NCBI RefSeq assembly: GCF_000006945.2
Contig: NC_003197.2
Coordinates: 4,278,001-4,342,000 of the forward strand
Origin: Salmonella enterica subsp. enterica serovar Typhimurium str. LT2
GTDB taxonomy: Bacteria > Pseudomonadota > Gammaproteobacteria > Enterobacterales > Enterobacteriaceae
DNA: 64,000 nt
Direction of reading: 5' to 3'
Shown: positions 16,355 through 25,373 of the stretch, in pieces
Position numbering within the stretch: position 1 is the stretch's first letter
Layout of the letters: each line of letters begins with the position of its first letter
Translations under genes and position numbers: made by a program
Notes under the pieces: model-generated
Told to the model about the DNA's origin: nothing
The model's database searches: none
What the model saw: the letters and a program-made list of their open reading frames with translations, nothing else

Positions 16355-17863
16355 TTACTTGTCGTGCTCTTCCCACGCCATTGCGCGTTTAACCGCTTTC
16401 TTCCAGCCGCTGTAACGGTAGTTACGCTCGGTGGTTTCAATGCCGGGGCGGAATTCTCGCTCAATGACGGCTTTTTCCTGCAGCTCGTCCAGGTTCTGCC
16501 AGTAACCGACGGCCAGGCCAGCCAGATAGGCGGCGCCCAGCGCGGTCACTTCGCGCACTTCCGGGCGTTCCACCCGCGTGCCGAGAATATCTGACTGGAA
16601 CTGCATCAGGAAGTTGTTGGCCACTGCGCCGCCGTCCACACGCAGAGCGTGCAGGCGGATACCGGAGTCGGCCTGCATCGCTTCCAGTACGTCGCGGGTC
16701 TGGTAAGCGATGGATTCGAGCGTCGCGCGGATAATGTGATTAGAGTTCACGCCGCGGGTCAGGCCAAAAATGGCGCCGCGGGCATACGGGTCCCAGTACG
16801 GCGCGCCCAGACCGGTGAAGGCCGGAACCACGTAGACACCGTTGGTATCTTTCACTTTCGTGGCGAAATATTCGGAGTCGAACGCGTCGCTGATGAGCTT
16901 CATTTCATCACGCAGCCATTGAATGGACGCTCCCGCCATAAACACCGCGCCTTCCAGCGCATAGTTGACTTCGCCGCTTGGGCCGCAGGCGATGGTGATC
17001 AGCAGGCCGTTTTCCGATTTTACCGCTTTCTCGCCGGTGTTCATCAGCATAAAGCAGCCGGTGCCGTAGGTATTCTTTGCCATTCCTTCCTTTACGCACA
17101 GTTGACCGAATAACGCGGCCTGCTGATCCCCGGCAATCCCGGCGATAGGAATACGTGTACCGCCTTTACCGCCAATATTGGTCTGGCCGTAGACTTCGGA
17201 GGACTTACGTACCTGGGGCAGCATCGCGCGTGGGATATCCAGCACGTCCAGCATCTTATCGTCCCAGTCCAAATCATGGATGTTGAACAGCATGGTTCGT
17301 GAGGCGTTGGTGTAATCCGTAACGTGGACGCGGCCCTGCGTCATCTTCCAGATAAGCCAGGTATCCACCGTACCGAACAGCAGCTCGCCACGCTTCGCGC
17401 GTTCGCGCGAACCTTCCACATGGTCAAGGATCCATTTCACTTTAGTGCCAGAGAAGTACGGGTCGACGACCAGACCGGTATTGTCGCGGATGTAATCTTC
17501 CAGGCCGTCGCGTTTAAGCTGTTCGCAAATATCGGCGGTACGACGGCACTGCCAGACAATAGCGTTGTATATCGGTTTGCCGGTTTCACGTTCCCAGACG
17601 ATCGCGGTTTCACGTTGGTTGGTGATACCGATAGCGGCAATCTGATCGGAACTGATATCGGCCTTAGCCAGCACTTCTACCAGCGTTGAGCTTTGGGACG
17701 CCCAAATTTCCATCGGGTCGTGTTCTACCCAGCCTGGCTTAGGATAAATTTGCTCAAATTCACGCTGTGATACGCTGACGATATTCGCGTCATGATCCAT
17801 AACGACCGCGCGGGAGCTGGTGGTACCCTGGTCGAGCGCAACGATATATTTTTTTTCAGTCAT
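16355..17863 (-). CDS. glpK: Glycerol kinase
   Basis: GlpK is a 502-residue FGGY kinase that phosphorylates glycerol to sn-glycerol 3-phosphate. The N-terminal motif is DQGTTSSRAVV, and the C-terminal segment ALRVDGGAVANNFLMQF is typical. In relatives it is inhibited by fructose 1,6-bisphosphate and unphosphorylated EIIA-Glc. It lies 20 bp downstream of glpF. A half REP sequence (GCCGGATGGCG) abuts its stop codon. Confidence 0.99.
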   Translation of the reverse strand: MTEKKYIVALDQGTTSSRAVVMDHDANIVSVSQREFEQIYPKPGWVEHDPMEIWASQSSTLVEVLAKADISSDQIAAIGITNQRETAIVWERETGKPIYNAIVWQCRRTADICEQLKRDGLEDYIRDNTGLVVDPYFSGTKVKWILDHVEGSRERAKRGELLFGTVDTWLIWKMTQGRVHVTDYTNASRTMLFNIHDLDWDDKMLDVLDIPRAMLPQVRKSSEVYGQTNIGGKGGTRIPIAGIAGDQQAALFGQLCVKEGMAKNTYGTGCFMLMNTGEKAVKSENGLLITIACGPSGEVNYALEGAVFMAGASIQWLRDEMKLISDAFDSEYFATKVKDTNGVYVVPAFTGLGAPYWDPYARGAIFGLTRGVNSNHIIRATLESIAYQTRDVLEAMQADSGIRLHALRVDGGAVANNFLMQFQSDILGTRVERPEVREVTALGAAYLAGLAVGYWQNLDELQEKAVIEREFRPGIETTERNYRYSGWKKAVKRAMAWEEHDK

Positions 17864-17883
17864 AATTTTGTCCCGTAATCAGA

Positions 17884-18729
17884 TTACAGCGAAGCATTTT
17901 GTTGTGTGGTCGCGGTGGAGTCCTTCTCTTCCACGACGCAGGTATCGCACGGCAAATGACGGCCAATAAATTTGCGATAAGCAAACGCGCCCAGAATGGC
18001 GCCGACGATGGGGCCAAACAGCGGCACCAGGAAGTAAGGAATGTCTCTACCGCCGGTAAACGCAATTTCACCCCAGCCGGCAAGCCCGGCGAACATTTTG
18101 GGGCCAAAGTCACGCGCCGGATTCATCGCAAACCCGGTCAACGGCCCCATAGAGGCACCGATAACGGCGATCAGTAAACCAATGAGCAGTGGCGCAAGCG
18201 GACCGCGAGGTACGCCGTTTCCGTCGTCGGTCAGCGCCAGAATCAGCCCCATCAGAATAGCGGTAATCACCATTTCAACCGCGAAGGCCTGCACAAAATT
18301 GATATGAGGATTCGGGTAAGTTGAGAAAATGCCTGCGAGATCGAGACTTTCAACGCTGCCACGGACGATATGGTGGGTTTGTTCGAAGTCCACAAAAAGA
18401 TTGTAATAAAGCCCGTAAACTAACGCCGCTGCGCAAAAGGCGCCGGCAACTTGAGAAATAATAAAAGGAACAACTTTACGTTTGTCGAAACAGGCAAATA
18501 GCCAGAGTGCGATGGTCACTGCCGGGTTCAGGTGTGCGCCAGAAACACCTGCCGTCAGGTAGATAGCCATCGCTACCCCCAGACCCCAGATGACGCTGAT
18601 TTCCCACTGTCCAAAAGTAGCTCCGGCAACTTTAAGCGCAGCGACACAACCCACACCGAAAAAAATCAACAACCCGGTACCGAGGAATTCAGCAATGCAC
18701 TGGCCTTTTAAGGTTGATGTTTGACTCAT
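17884..18729 (-). CDS. glpF: Glycerol facilitator (aquaglyceroporin)
   Basis: GlpF is 281 residues and has the two NPA boxes of aquaporins: HLNPAVT and MNPARDFGP. The second is followed by the aquaglyceroporin Asp. It lets glycerol diffuse through the inner membrane to GlpK. It is the first gene of glpFKX. Tandem GlpR-like operators lie upstream. Confidence 0.99.
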   Translation of the reverse strand: MSQTSTLKGQCIAEFLGTGLLIFFGVGCVAALKVAGATFGQWEISVIWGLGVAMAIYLTAGVSGAHLNPAVTIALWLFACFDKRKVVPFIISQVAGAFCAAALVYGLYYNLFVDFEQTHHIVRGSVESLDLAGIFSTYPNPHINFVQAFAVEMVITAILMGLILALTDDGNGVPRGPLAPLLIGLLIAVIGASMGPLTGFAMNPARDFGPKMFAGLAGWGEIAFTGGRDIPYFLVPLFGPIVGAILGAFAYRKFIGRHLPCDTCVVEEKDSTATTQQNASL

Positions 18730-19127
18730 AATCGGATCCTGAAGAGTATGTAATGATTATTGGTATGCGAGGAGGTCATGGACATCCACGATGCCCTGTA
18801 GGCACACTGTTAATTTATCGTTAACGAGCAAAAACGAGAAATATCGAAATCAAAATGTGTGTACTGCGTCAATAAAATGAGCGTTATCGCGCCATGAAGC
18901 GCATTTTGAGACAGCAGAAGAGAGTGAATTGAATCATTTCATTAACCAATATGTTAACACTTTTAAGTTATTGAATGAATGTTACCAGGAGATGGATGAA
19001 AATTGCTGCAAACCGCGATCTACGCGGTATGTCGCTGGACAGCGAGAGCGGGGCTTCATACAATCGACACTATATATTGTGCGCGTTTACGTGAAGCGTC
19101 GCCTTGCAATTCAGGAGAGGTAAGATC
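18730..19127. other. Divergent promoter region glpFKX / zapB
   Basis: This 398 bp gap holds the leftward glpFKX promoter with GlpR-like operators near 18813-18873 and the rightward zapB promoter. A short open frame at 18929-19123 has no coding character. I see no other gene. Confidence 0.7.
18813..18873. promoter_or_regulatory. Tandem GlpR-like operators of glpFKX
   Basis: Three near-contiguous 20-mers resemble the GlpR operator WATGTTCGWTAWCGAACATW. 18813-18832 has the perfect core CGTTAACG and 15 of 20 matches. 18833-18852 has a good right half (TATCGAA). 18854-18873 has 11 of 20. Tandem operators are known for glpFK in E. coli. Confidence 0.55.
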
Positions 19128-19367
19128 ATGTCTTTAGAAGTGTTTGAGAAACTGGAAGCAAAAGTACAGCAGGCGATTGACACCATCACCCTGTTACAGA
19201 TGGAAATTGAAGAGCTGAAAGAAAAGAACAACAGCCTGACGCAGGAAGTGCAGTCTGCACAGCATCAGCGTGAAGAACTCGAGCGTGAAAATAATTCTCT
19301 GAAGGAACAGCAGAGCGGCTGGCAGGAACGTTTGCAGGCGCTGCTTGGTCGTATGGAAGAAGTCTAA
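19128..19367 (+). CDS. zapB: Cell division protein ZapB
   Basis: ZapB is a 79-residue protein that is almost entirely coiled coil ([17 protein letters not shown] and so on). It binds ZapA at the division site and links the Z ring to the MatP-bound terminus. The ATG at 19128 has AGGAGAGG upstream. An 8-codon upstream extension is not supported. Confidence 0.98.
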
Positions 19368-19377
19368 TCCTCGTCAT

Positions 19378-19479
19378 ATTTCACGTTATGGCGGCGTTGG
19401 CTGCGTGCGTTCACCCCAGTCACATAGTGGCCTATGCTCCTGGGGATTCACTTACTTGCCGCCTTGCCCTGACGCGAAA
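19378..19479. repeat. Dispersed intergenic palindromic element, copy A
   Basis: The ends are inverted: ATTTCACG and GGCGGC at the left, GCCGCC and CGCGAAAT at the right. Inside are CCCCAG (19413-19418) with CTGGGG (19439-19444), and CATAG with CTATG around TGGC. A related copy lies at 59960-60048. It is not a REP. I do not know an accepted name. Confidence 0.55.
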
Positions 19480-19511
19480 TCTATAGAGGATTTAGAATGC
19501 GGATACCGGTG

Positions 19512-19541
19512 GGCCGGATAAGGCGTAAGCTGCCATCCGGC
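19512..19541. repeat. REP element
   Basis: GGCCGGATAAGGCG...TGCCATCCGGC is a standard REP unit between zapB and rraA. Confidence 0.85.
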
Positions 19542-19558
19542 AATCAGCGACAACGCAT

Positions 19559-19586
19559 AAAAAAGGCGCCTTACGGCGCCTTTTTT
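19559..19586. terminator. Bidirectional terminator between zapB and rraA
   Basis: AAAAAAGGCGCC-TTAC-GGCGCCTTTTTT forms a 6-bp GC-rich stem flanked by A and T runs. It can stop transcripts from zapB (plus) and rraA (minus). Confidence 0.92.
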
Positions 19587-19588
19587 GA

Positions 19589-20074
19589 TCACTCGATATC
19601 AAGCGGGTCTTCGGAAAGGATAATCCCGGTGTTGTCGGCATAGAGATGATCGCCGGAGAAGAACGTCACGCCGCCGAAATTGACGCGCACATCGCTTTCC
19701 CCAATGCCTTCACCTGCGGCGCCAACCGGAATGGCGGCGATCGCCTGAATGCCGATATCCAGCTCTTCCAGATCGTCCACCTGACGCACCGCGCCATAGA
19801 TAACCAGCCCTTCCCATTCATTTTGCGTGGCCAGACGCGCCAGCTCCGCATCGACTAATGCACGACGGACAGAACCGCCGCCATCGACCAGCAGAACCCG
19901 ACCACGGCCATTTTGTTCGAGCAGATCGTACAGCAACCCGTTGTCCTCGAAACATTTTACCGTGATGATTTGTCCGCCAAACGACGACCGCCCTCCAAAA
20001 TTAGAGAACAGCGGTTCCACGACGTTGACATCTTCCTGATAGATGTCACAAAGCTCGGAAGTATCGTATTTCAT
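19589..20074 (-). CDS. rraA: Regulator of ribonuclease E activity A
   Basis: RraA is a 161-residue trimeric protein that binds RNase E and inhibits its action on many RNAs. The family segment is [20 protein letters not shown]. It was once named menG because it follows menA, but it has no methyltransferase motifs. It lies 92 bp downstream of menA. Confidence 0.97.
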
Positions 20075-20166
20075 AGGCTTAACGTTCAGTTGCTGCGAGA
20101 ATTTTTAGTATATCGCGCTAAGTATACTGTTGGCAAAATCATCAATTGTTAATTGATATTTGTCAG

Positions 20167-21096
20167 TTAAACGGCCCACTGACTTAAGAGTATCCCAATC
20201 ACAAATAACAGGTTGGTTAACAACGCGCCTTTAACGGTACGTTCAAGCATCGGGCGCATTGCCGCAGGCTCCCTTTCGCGCATTACGTAGCGCGCTTGTT
20301 TAATGAGCAAGGGCGCGGCCAGAATAAACAACCATCCCCACGGACTGTGTAGCGAGAGCAGATTAAACAGCGCCAGACAGAGCAGCGCGCCTAGCAACAG
20401 GCAGGCGTGATAACGACGCGCGTTGACATCGCCCAGTCGTACTACAAGGGTGTTTTTGCCGTTCTCTCTGTCGCTATTAATATCGCGCAGGTTATTAATA
20501 TTCAGCACCGCCGTCGCCAGTAAACCGCAGGCGGTGGCCGGGAGAATCAGCGCCGGAATCAGCGTATGCGCCTGGAGATACCAGCTCCCCATGACACTTA
20601 GCCAGCCAAAGAATACCAGGACAGAGATATCACCCAGCCCGATATAGCCGTAGGGCCGATTACCCACGGTGTAGGTGATGGCGGCGATAATCGACAGCCC
20701 GCCCAAAATCAGGAAGCCGACAAAATCGGTTAACGTATGGCACGCGACCGCCACCAGCGCCAGTCCGGAGATACAGATCAGCACGACGGTAATGATTAAC
20801 GCCCGCTTCATCTCCTGTCGGGTGATGACGCCTTTTTGCATCCCCCGCAGCGGCCCGATGCGATCCGGTTTATCGCTGCCTTTGACAGCGTCGCCATAAT
20901 CGTTGGCGAGGTTGGATAAAATTTGCAACAGCCCGGCGGTGATAAGGGCCAGCAGCGCGACCAGAGGATCGAAATAGCCTTGCCACCATGCCAGGGCCGT
21001 ACCGACGATAATCGCCGCGAAGGCGAGGGGTAAGGTTTTGGGTCGTAAGCTTTCCAGCCAGGCCTGGGTGCGGCTAATTTGTTGTTGTTCAGTCAT
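20167..21096 (-). CDS. menA: 1,4-dihydroxy-2-naphthoate octaprenyltransferase
   Basis: MenA is an inner-membrane prenyltransferase of the UbiA superfamily that attaches the octaprenyl chain to DHNA in menaquinone synthesis. The first Asp-rich motif is NDYGDAVKGSDKPDR and the second is NNLRDINSDRENG. Eight or so hydrophobic helices are visible. I chose the ATG at 21096 (MTEQQQISRT, 309 residues); the longer frame needs a TTG four codons earlier. Confidence 0.97.
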   Translation of the reverse strand: MTEQQQISRTQAWLESLRPKTLPLAFAAIIVGTALAWWQGYFDPLVALLALITAGLLQILSNLANDYGDAVKGSDKPDRIGPLRGMQKGVITRQEMKRALIITVVLICISGLALVAVACHTLTDFVGFLILGGLSIIAAITYTVGNRPYGYIGLGDISVLVFFGWLSVMGSWYLQAHTLIPALILPATACGLLATAVLNINNLRDINSDRENGKNTLVVRLGDVNARRYHACLLLGALLCLALFNLLSLHSPWGWLFILAAPLLIKQARYVMREREPAAMRPMLERTVKGALLTNLLFVIGILLSQWAV

Positions 21097-21162
21097 ATTT
21101 AGCGCCAATAAAAATGGGGCTTTTCAGCCCCATCAACAGTGATGAAAATGCATTGGACGCGA

Positions 21163-22494
21163 TTATAAGATAAAACGGCTTAGATCTTCATCTGCGACCA
21201 GCGCATCCAGATGTTTGCTCACATATTCCGCATCAATTGTGATGTTTTGGCCGTGCAGATCGCTGGCGTTATAGGAAATCTCTTCCATCAGACGCTCCAG
21301 TACGGTATGCAGACGGCGCGCGCCGATGTTTTCGGTGGTTTCGTTAACCTGCCAGGCGGCTTCGGCAATACGTTTAATACCGGAATCGGTGAACTCGATA
21401 TTGACGCCTTCAGTTGCCATCAGCGCTTTATACTGCACGGTGACGGAGGCGTTTGGCTCGGTCAAAATGCGTTCGAAATCGCTGGTGGTCAGCGCCTGAA
21501 GTTCAACGCGAATCGGCAGACGGCCCTGCAGTTCCGGGATCAGATCAGACGGCTTCGCCACCTGGAACGCGCCAGAGGCGATAAACAGAATATGATCCGT
21601 TTTGACCATCCCGTGTTTGGTCGAAACCGTGCAGCCTTCTACCAGCGGCAGTAAGTCGCGCTGTACGCCTTCGCGTGAAACATCCGGGCCGGAGGTTTCG
21701 CCACGCTTACAAATTTTGTCAATTTCATCGATAAACACGATGCCGTGCTGTTCAACCGCGTCGATAGCGTCCTGTTTCAGCTCTTCCGGGTTGACCAGTT
21801 TAGCAGCCTCTTCTTCAACCAACAGTTTCATCGCGTCTTTAATTTTCAGCTTACGCGGTTTCTGTTTCTGACCGCCCAGGTTCTGGAACATAGACTGCAA
21901 CTGGCTGGTCATCTCTTCCATGCCCGGAGGCGCCATAATCTCTACGCCCATCGGCGCGGCGGCGAGGTTAATCTCGATCTCTTTATCGTCGAGCTGGCCT
22001 TCGCGCAGTTTTTTGCGGAACGTTTGACGGGCGGCAGAAGGCTCCTGCTGCTGTTCGGCCTGGCCCCAGTTATTTTTTGCGGGTGGGATCAGTACGTCGA
22101 GAATACGTTCTTCCGCCAACTCTTCCGCACGATAGCGGTTTTTCTCGATAGCCTGTACGCGAACCATTTTCACCGCGGCATCGGTCAGATCGCGGATGAT
22201 AGAGTCCACTTCTTTCCCGACATAGCCCACTTCGGTGAATTTGGTGGCTTCGACTTTAATGAACGGCGCGTTGGCGAGTTTTGCCAGACGACGGGCGATT
22301 TCGGTTTTACCGACGCCGGTCGGGCCAATCATCAGAATATTTTTCGGCGTTACTTCGTGGCGCAGCTCTTCATCAAGCTGCATACGACGCCAGCGGTTAC
22401 GCAATGCAATCGCCACGGAACGCTTTGCGTTATCCTGGCCGATAATGTGTTTGTTCAGTTCGCTGACAATTTCGCGTGGGGTCATTTCAGACAT
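21163..22494 (-). CDS. hslU: HslU, ATPase subunit of the HslUV protease
   Basis: HslU is a 443-residue AAA+ unfoldase. Walker A is GPTGVGKTE and Walker B is [10 protein letters not shown], with a long inserted I domain between them. It ends in DLSRFIL; the C-terminal tail is known to enter HslV pockets. It unfolds substrates and feeds them to HslV. It lies 9 bp after hslV and is co-transcribed from a heat-shock promoter. Confidence 0.99.
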
Positions 22495-22503
22495 GAGAGG
22501 TCC

Positions 22504-23034
22504 TTACGCTTTGGCGGTCAATTCTTCAATGGTGTGGAAATGGTTGGTGTAAATGCAGATATCGCCTGCAATATCCAACGCCTTTTCAGCAATTTCGCGC
22601 GCGCCGAGCTCGGTATTTTCCAACAGAGCGCGAGCGGCAGCCTGGGCATAAGGACCGCCGGAGCCGATAGCAATTAAATCGTTTTCAGGTTGCACGACAT
22701 CGCCGTTACCCGTGATGATGAGCGAGGCGGTTTCATCCGCGACGGCCAGCAACGCTTCCAGTTTGCGTAGCATACGGTCGGTACGCCAGTCTTTCGCCAG
22801 TTCAACGGCGGCTTTGACCAGGTGCCCCTGATGCATTTCCAGTTTACGTTCAAACAGCTCGAACAGCGTGAATGCATCCGCAGTACCGCCCGCAAAGCCC
22901 GCAATGACCTTGTCGTTGTAGAGGCGGCGGACTTTCTTCACGTTGCCTTTCATTACTGTGTTACCCAGTGTGGCCTGACCATCACCGGCGATTACCACGT
23001 GGCCGTTACGGCGTACGCTTACTATTGTTGTCAC
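22504..23034 (-). CDS. hslV: HslV, peptidase subunit of the HslUV protease
   Basis: HslV is a 176-residue proteasome-like threonine protease. After Met removal the sequence starts TTIVSVRR, so the catalytic Thr is at the N-terminus. The start codon is GTG at 23034. Upstream lie a perfect hairpin leader and a clear sigma-32 promoter. Confidence 0.99.
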   Translation of the reverse strand: MTTIVSVRRNGHVVIAGDGQATLGNTVMKGNVKKVRRLYNDKVIAGFAGGTADAFTLFELFERKLEMHQGHLVKAAVELAKDWRTDRMLRKLEALLAVADETASLIITGNGDVVQPENDLIAIGSGGPYAQAAARALLENTELGAREIAEKALDIAGDICIYTNHFHTIEELTAKA

Positions 23035-23068
23035 GAGCAGACCCCTTGGTTACTAATGCTGAATTGCG

Positions 23069-23089
23069 GCCCCGTACGGCGTACGGGGC
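23069..23089 (-). promoter_or_regulatory. 5' leader hairpin of hslVU
   Basis: GCCCCGTAC and GTACGGGGC pair perfectly with a 3-base loop. The hairpin is in the transcribed leader between the sigma-32 promoter and the hslV start. A leader stem-loop that stabilises hslVU mRNA is known in E. coli. Confidence 0.8.
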
Positions 23090-23101
23090 ATAATGCAAGT
23101 A

Positions 23102-23129
23102 TAGATGGGGGAGATTTTGAGGGTTTCAA
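23102..23129 (-). promoter_or_regulatory. Sigma-32 (heat-shock) promoter of hslVU
   Basis: On the minus strand TTGAAA (23124-23129) is followed by a 13-base spacer and CCCCATCTA (23102-23110). This fits the sigma-32 consensus very well. The -35 box overlaps the ftsN stop codon. Confidence 0.88.
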
Positions 23130-24100
23130 CCCCCGGTGGCGAGTCGAATGCAGTTTGTATGGCCCGCCATCTTCAGACGGTTAATGGTGCTGTCGGCATT
23201 TTCTTTACCTTTCACCGGCCCGATAACCACGCGATTCCAGCCGTTATTGGTGGTAATTTTGGAGTCAAAGCCTTCAAACGCCAGCTGAGCGCGGACGCTT
23301 TCTGCCTGCTCGGCGCCTTTGAATGAACCACATTGCACCATCCAGCGACGTTCATCTTTTTTCTCTGCTGTCGCCTTCGGCGCTTCAGGCGCGCGCGTAA
23401 TGGGCGCGGCTTTTGGCGCTGCCGCGCTGGTATGCGCCGGCGTTTGCAGCAAATCCTGATAAGGTTGCTGCGAGGCCGTCTGCTTCGGCGGCTGACTTTG
23501 GCGCGCGGGTTGCGCCGGGGCGGACTGTACCGTGCGCGTTTGCGGCTGTTCGTTTACCCGCGGCTGCGTACGTGGTTGCTGAACAGGCTGCGTTTGAGCC
23601 CACTGCTGCTGCTGCGCCTGACGCTGGCGCTGTAGCGTTTGCTGGCGTTGTTCTGGCGTCTGCTCGTTCCACGGCACTTCGTTAAGTTGCGTCGGCTGCT
23701 GACGCATATCCGCCTGCATCTGTTCCAGGAGTTGACGCTGCTCGCTGGTGAGCTGATTCGGATTCATGACTTCGCCGCCGGCGGACGGTTCCGTTGGCGT
23801 ACGCACGCCCGGCTGGCGACTTTCCAGCTCTTTGATGTAACGCCAGCGCTCTTCCGGTTTTGGCGGAAGCCCATTGCCGGTGACTTTCTGGTTTTGTAGC
23901 GTTTCGGACTCTTCTTTCTTATGGTGAGTAATGAAGTACAGACCGCCGATAAAGGTCACAAGGACGGCTGCCGCAATCGCGACCATTGCCGGCGAGACGG
24001 CAGGCATGTTGCTTTGCTTCTTCCGTGAGTTCCGTGAGGTGCTCTTTTTGCGCCGCGAAGGAGCCGGTTGGCCGCGACGTACATAATCTCGTTGTGCCAC
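23126..24100 (-). CDS. ftsN: Cell division protein FtsN
   Basis: FtsN is 324 residues: a basic cytoplasmic tail, one membrane helix near residues 38-57 (AIAAAVLVTFIGGLYFI), a long Q/P-rich periplasmic linker, and a C-terminal SPOR domain (RRWMVQCGSFKGAEQAES onward). It triggers septal peptidoglycan synthesis by activating FtsQLB/FtsWI, and SPOR binds denuded glycan. The start codon is GTG at 24100. The linker is richer in repeats of Q and R than the rest and is expected to vary between species. Confidence 0.98.
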   Translation of the reverse strand: MAQRDYVRRGQPAPSRRKKSTSRNSRKKQSNMPAVSPAMVAIAAAVLVTFIGGLYFITHHKKEESETLQNQKVTGNGLPPKPEERWRYIKELESRQPGVRTPTEPSAGGEVMNPNQLTSEQRQLLEQMQADMRQQPTQLNEVPWNEQTPEQRQQTLQRQRQAQQQQWAQTQPVQQPRTQPRVNEQPQTRTVQSAPAQPARQSQPPKQTASQQPYQDLLQTPAHTSAAAPKAAPITRAPEAPKATAEKKDERRWMVQCGSFKGAEQAESVRAQLAFEGFDSKITTNNGWNRVVIGPVKGKENADSTINRLKMAGHTNCIRLATGG

Positions 24101-24193
24101 TATCGTTTCGCTGTATTTATTCGTTCGTCAGCCCGTCATGTTACTGAAGCGGCGGGCCTTTGACCAGACAGGTGAGTCTTAAAGCTATTTACT

Positions 24194-25219
24194 TTAGGGT
24201 AAAGCGCGCGTAGAACCGCGAATAATCAGCTCGCAATCCATTAAACGCGAGCCGCTGCTCACATTTTGCCCCTGCATCTGATCGAGCAACAACAGCATCG
24301 CCTCGCGACCAATGTCAAAACGCGGCTGCGCCACGGTTGTCAACGGAGGGTCGCAAAACTCGGCCAGCGCGATATTGTCAAAGCCGATAATCGACAGATC
24401 GTCAGGCACTTTCAGACCCTGGCGCTTGGCCCAGGAGAGGGCGCCCAGCGCCATTACGTCGCTATGACAAAAGACGGCGGTAGGCGGCAACGGTTGCTCA
24501 AGCAACTGCTTTAATGCGTTTGCCCCGGCTTCAAAGGTAAAGTCGCCACGGGCGATGTAATGCGGATCGACCACAATGCCACTGCGTCTTAATGCCTGTA
24601 CGTAACCTTGTAAGCGATAGTGACAGAGCGGCATATCTTCCGGCCCCGCAATACAACCAATTCGCTTGTGGCCCAAATCCAACAGGTAGTTCATGGCATT
24701 GAACGCGGCGGTGAGGTTATCAATATGTACCGTCGGCAGTTCAAGCTCCGGCGCGAACTCATTCGACATCACCATCGGAGGCAAATTGCGCTGCTCCTCA
24801 ACGCTGGCGTCAAAGGGCAGTCGGGAACTGAGAAGTACCATGCCGTCGATCTGTTTGGTGATGATGAGATTAAGAAAGGTTTTTTCTTTCTGGTTTTGAT
24901 GGGCGCAATCGCCAATCAGCACCAGATACCCCTGTTCTGCCGCGGTCACTTCGATACCGCGGATAATTTCACTGAAGAAGGGATCGCAAATATCCGGGAC
25001 AATCACCAAAATCGTACGGGATTCATTGCGTTTTACATTTCGCCCCATCGACTGCGGGAAATAACCCACTTCAAGCGCGGCCTGTTCAACCCGGCTACGG
25101 GTCGACTGGGAGACTTTATCGGGGTTCATTAACGCGCGGGATACGGTTGCCGTAGAGACTTTCGCCTTCAACGCAACATCCTTCATCGTAGCGGCAGTAA
25201 CCTGCTTGTTCGATTTCAC
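24194..25219 (-). CDS. cytR: Transcriptional repressor CytR
   Basis: CytR is a 341-residue LacI-family regulator. Its helix-turn-helix is MKDVALKAKVSTATVSRALM near residues 11-30, followed by a periplasmic-binding-like effector domain. It represses nucleoside uptake and use genes together with CRP, and cytidine is the inducer. I chose the GTG at 25219, which has AGGAGAAAGA right upstream; the open frame runs 55 codons further without family similarity. Confidence 0.97.
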   Translation of the reverse strand: MKSNKQVTAATMKDVALKAKVSTATVSRALMNPDKVSQSTRSRVEQAALEVGYFPQSMGRNVKRNESRTILVIVPDICDPFFSEIIRGIEVTAAEQGYLVLIGDCAHQNQKEKTFLNLIITKQIDGMVLLSSRLPFDASVEEQRNLPPMVMSNEFAPELELPTVHIDNLTAAFNAMNYLLDLGHKRIGCIAGPEDMPLCHYRLQGYVQALRRSGIVVDPHYIARGDFTFEAGANALKQLLEQPLPPTAVFCHSDVMALGALSWAKRQGLKVPDDLSIIGFDNIALAEFCDPPLTTVAQPRFDIGREAMLLLLDQMQGQNVSSGSRLMDCELIIRGSTRALP

Positions 25220-25373
25220 TCTTTCTCCTCGCCTGGGAACTGCTGGCGCAGATCTATCCCTGGTAACACTCATCGAAAACATTTTTATCAGATAGTGCGT
25301 GGAAGCGGTTACAGAATTTTCATAAAAAGTGTGATGGATCTTTAATTTTACGATCCGCCTCGCATCGTGAGGA

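Noticed and set aside
18929..19123. 64-codon open frame before zapB
   Set aside because: It starts with TTG, has no good ribosome binding site and lies in the zapB promoter region.
21745..22677. 310-codon open frame on the plus strand
   Set aside because: It is antisense to hslU and hslV and has no recognisable domain.
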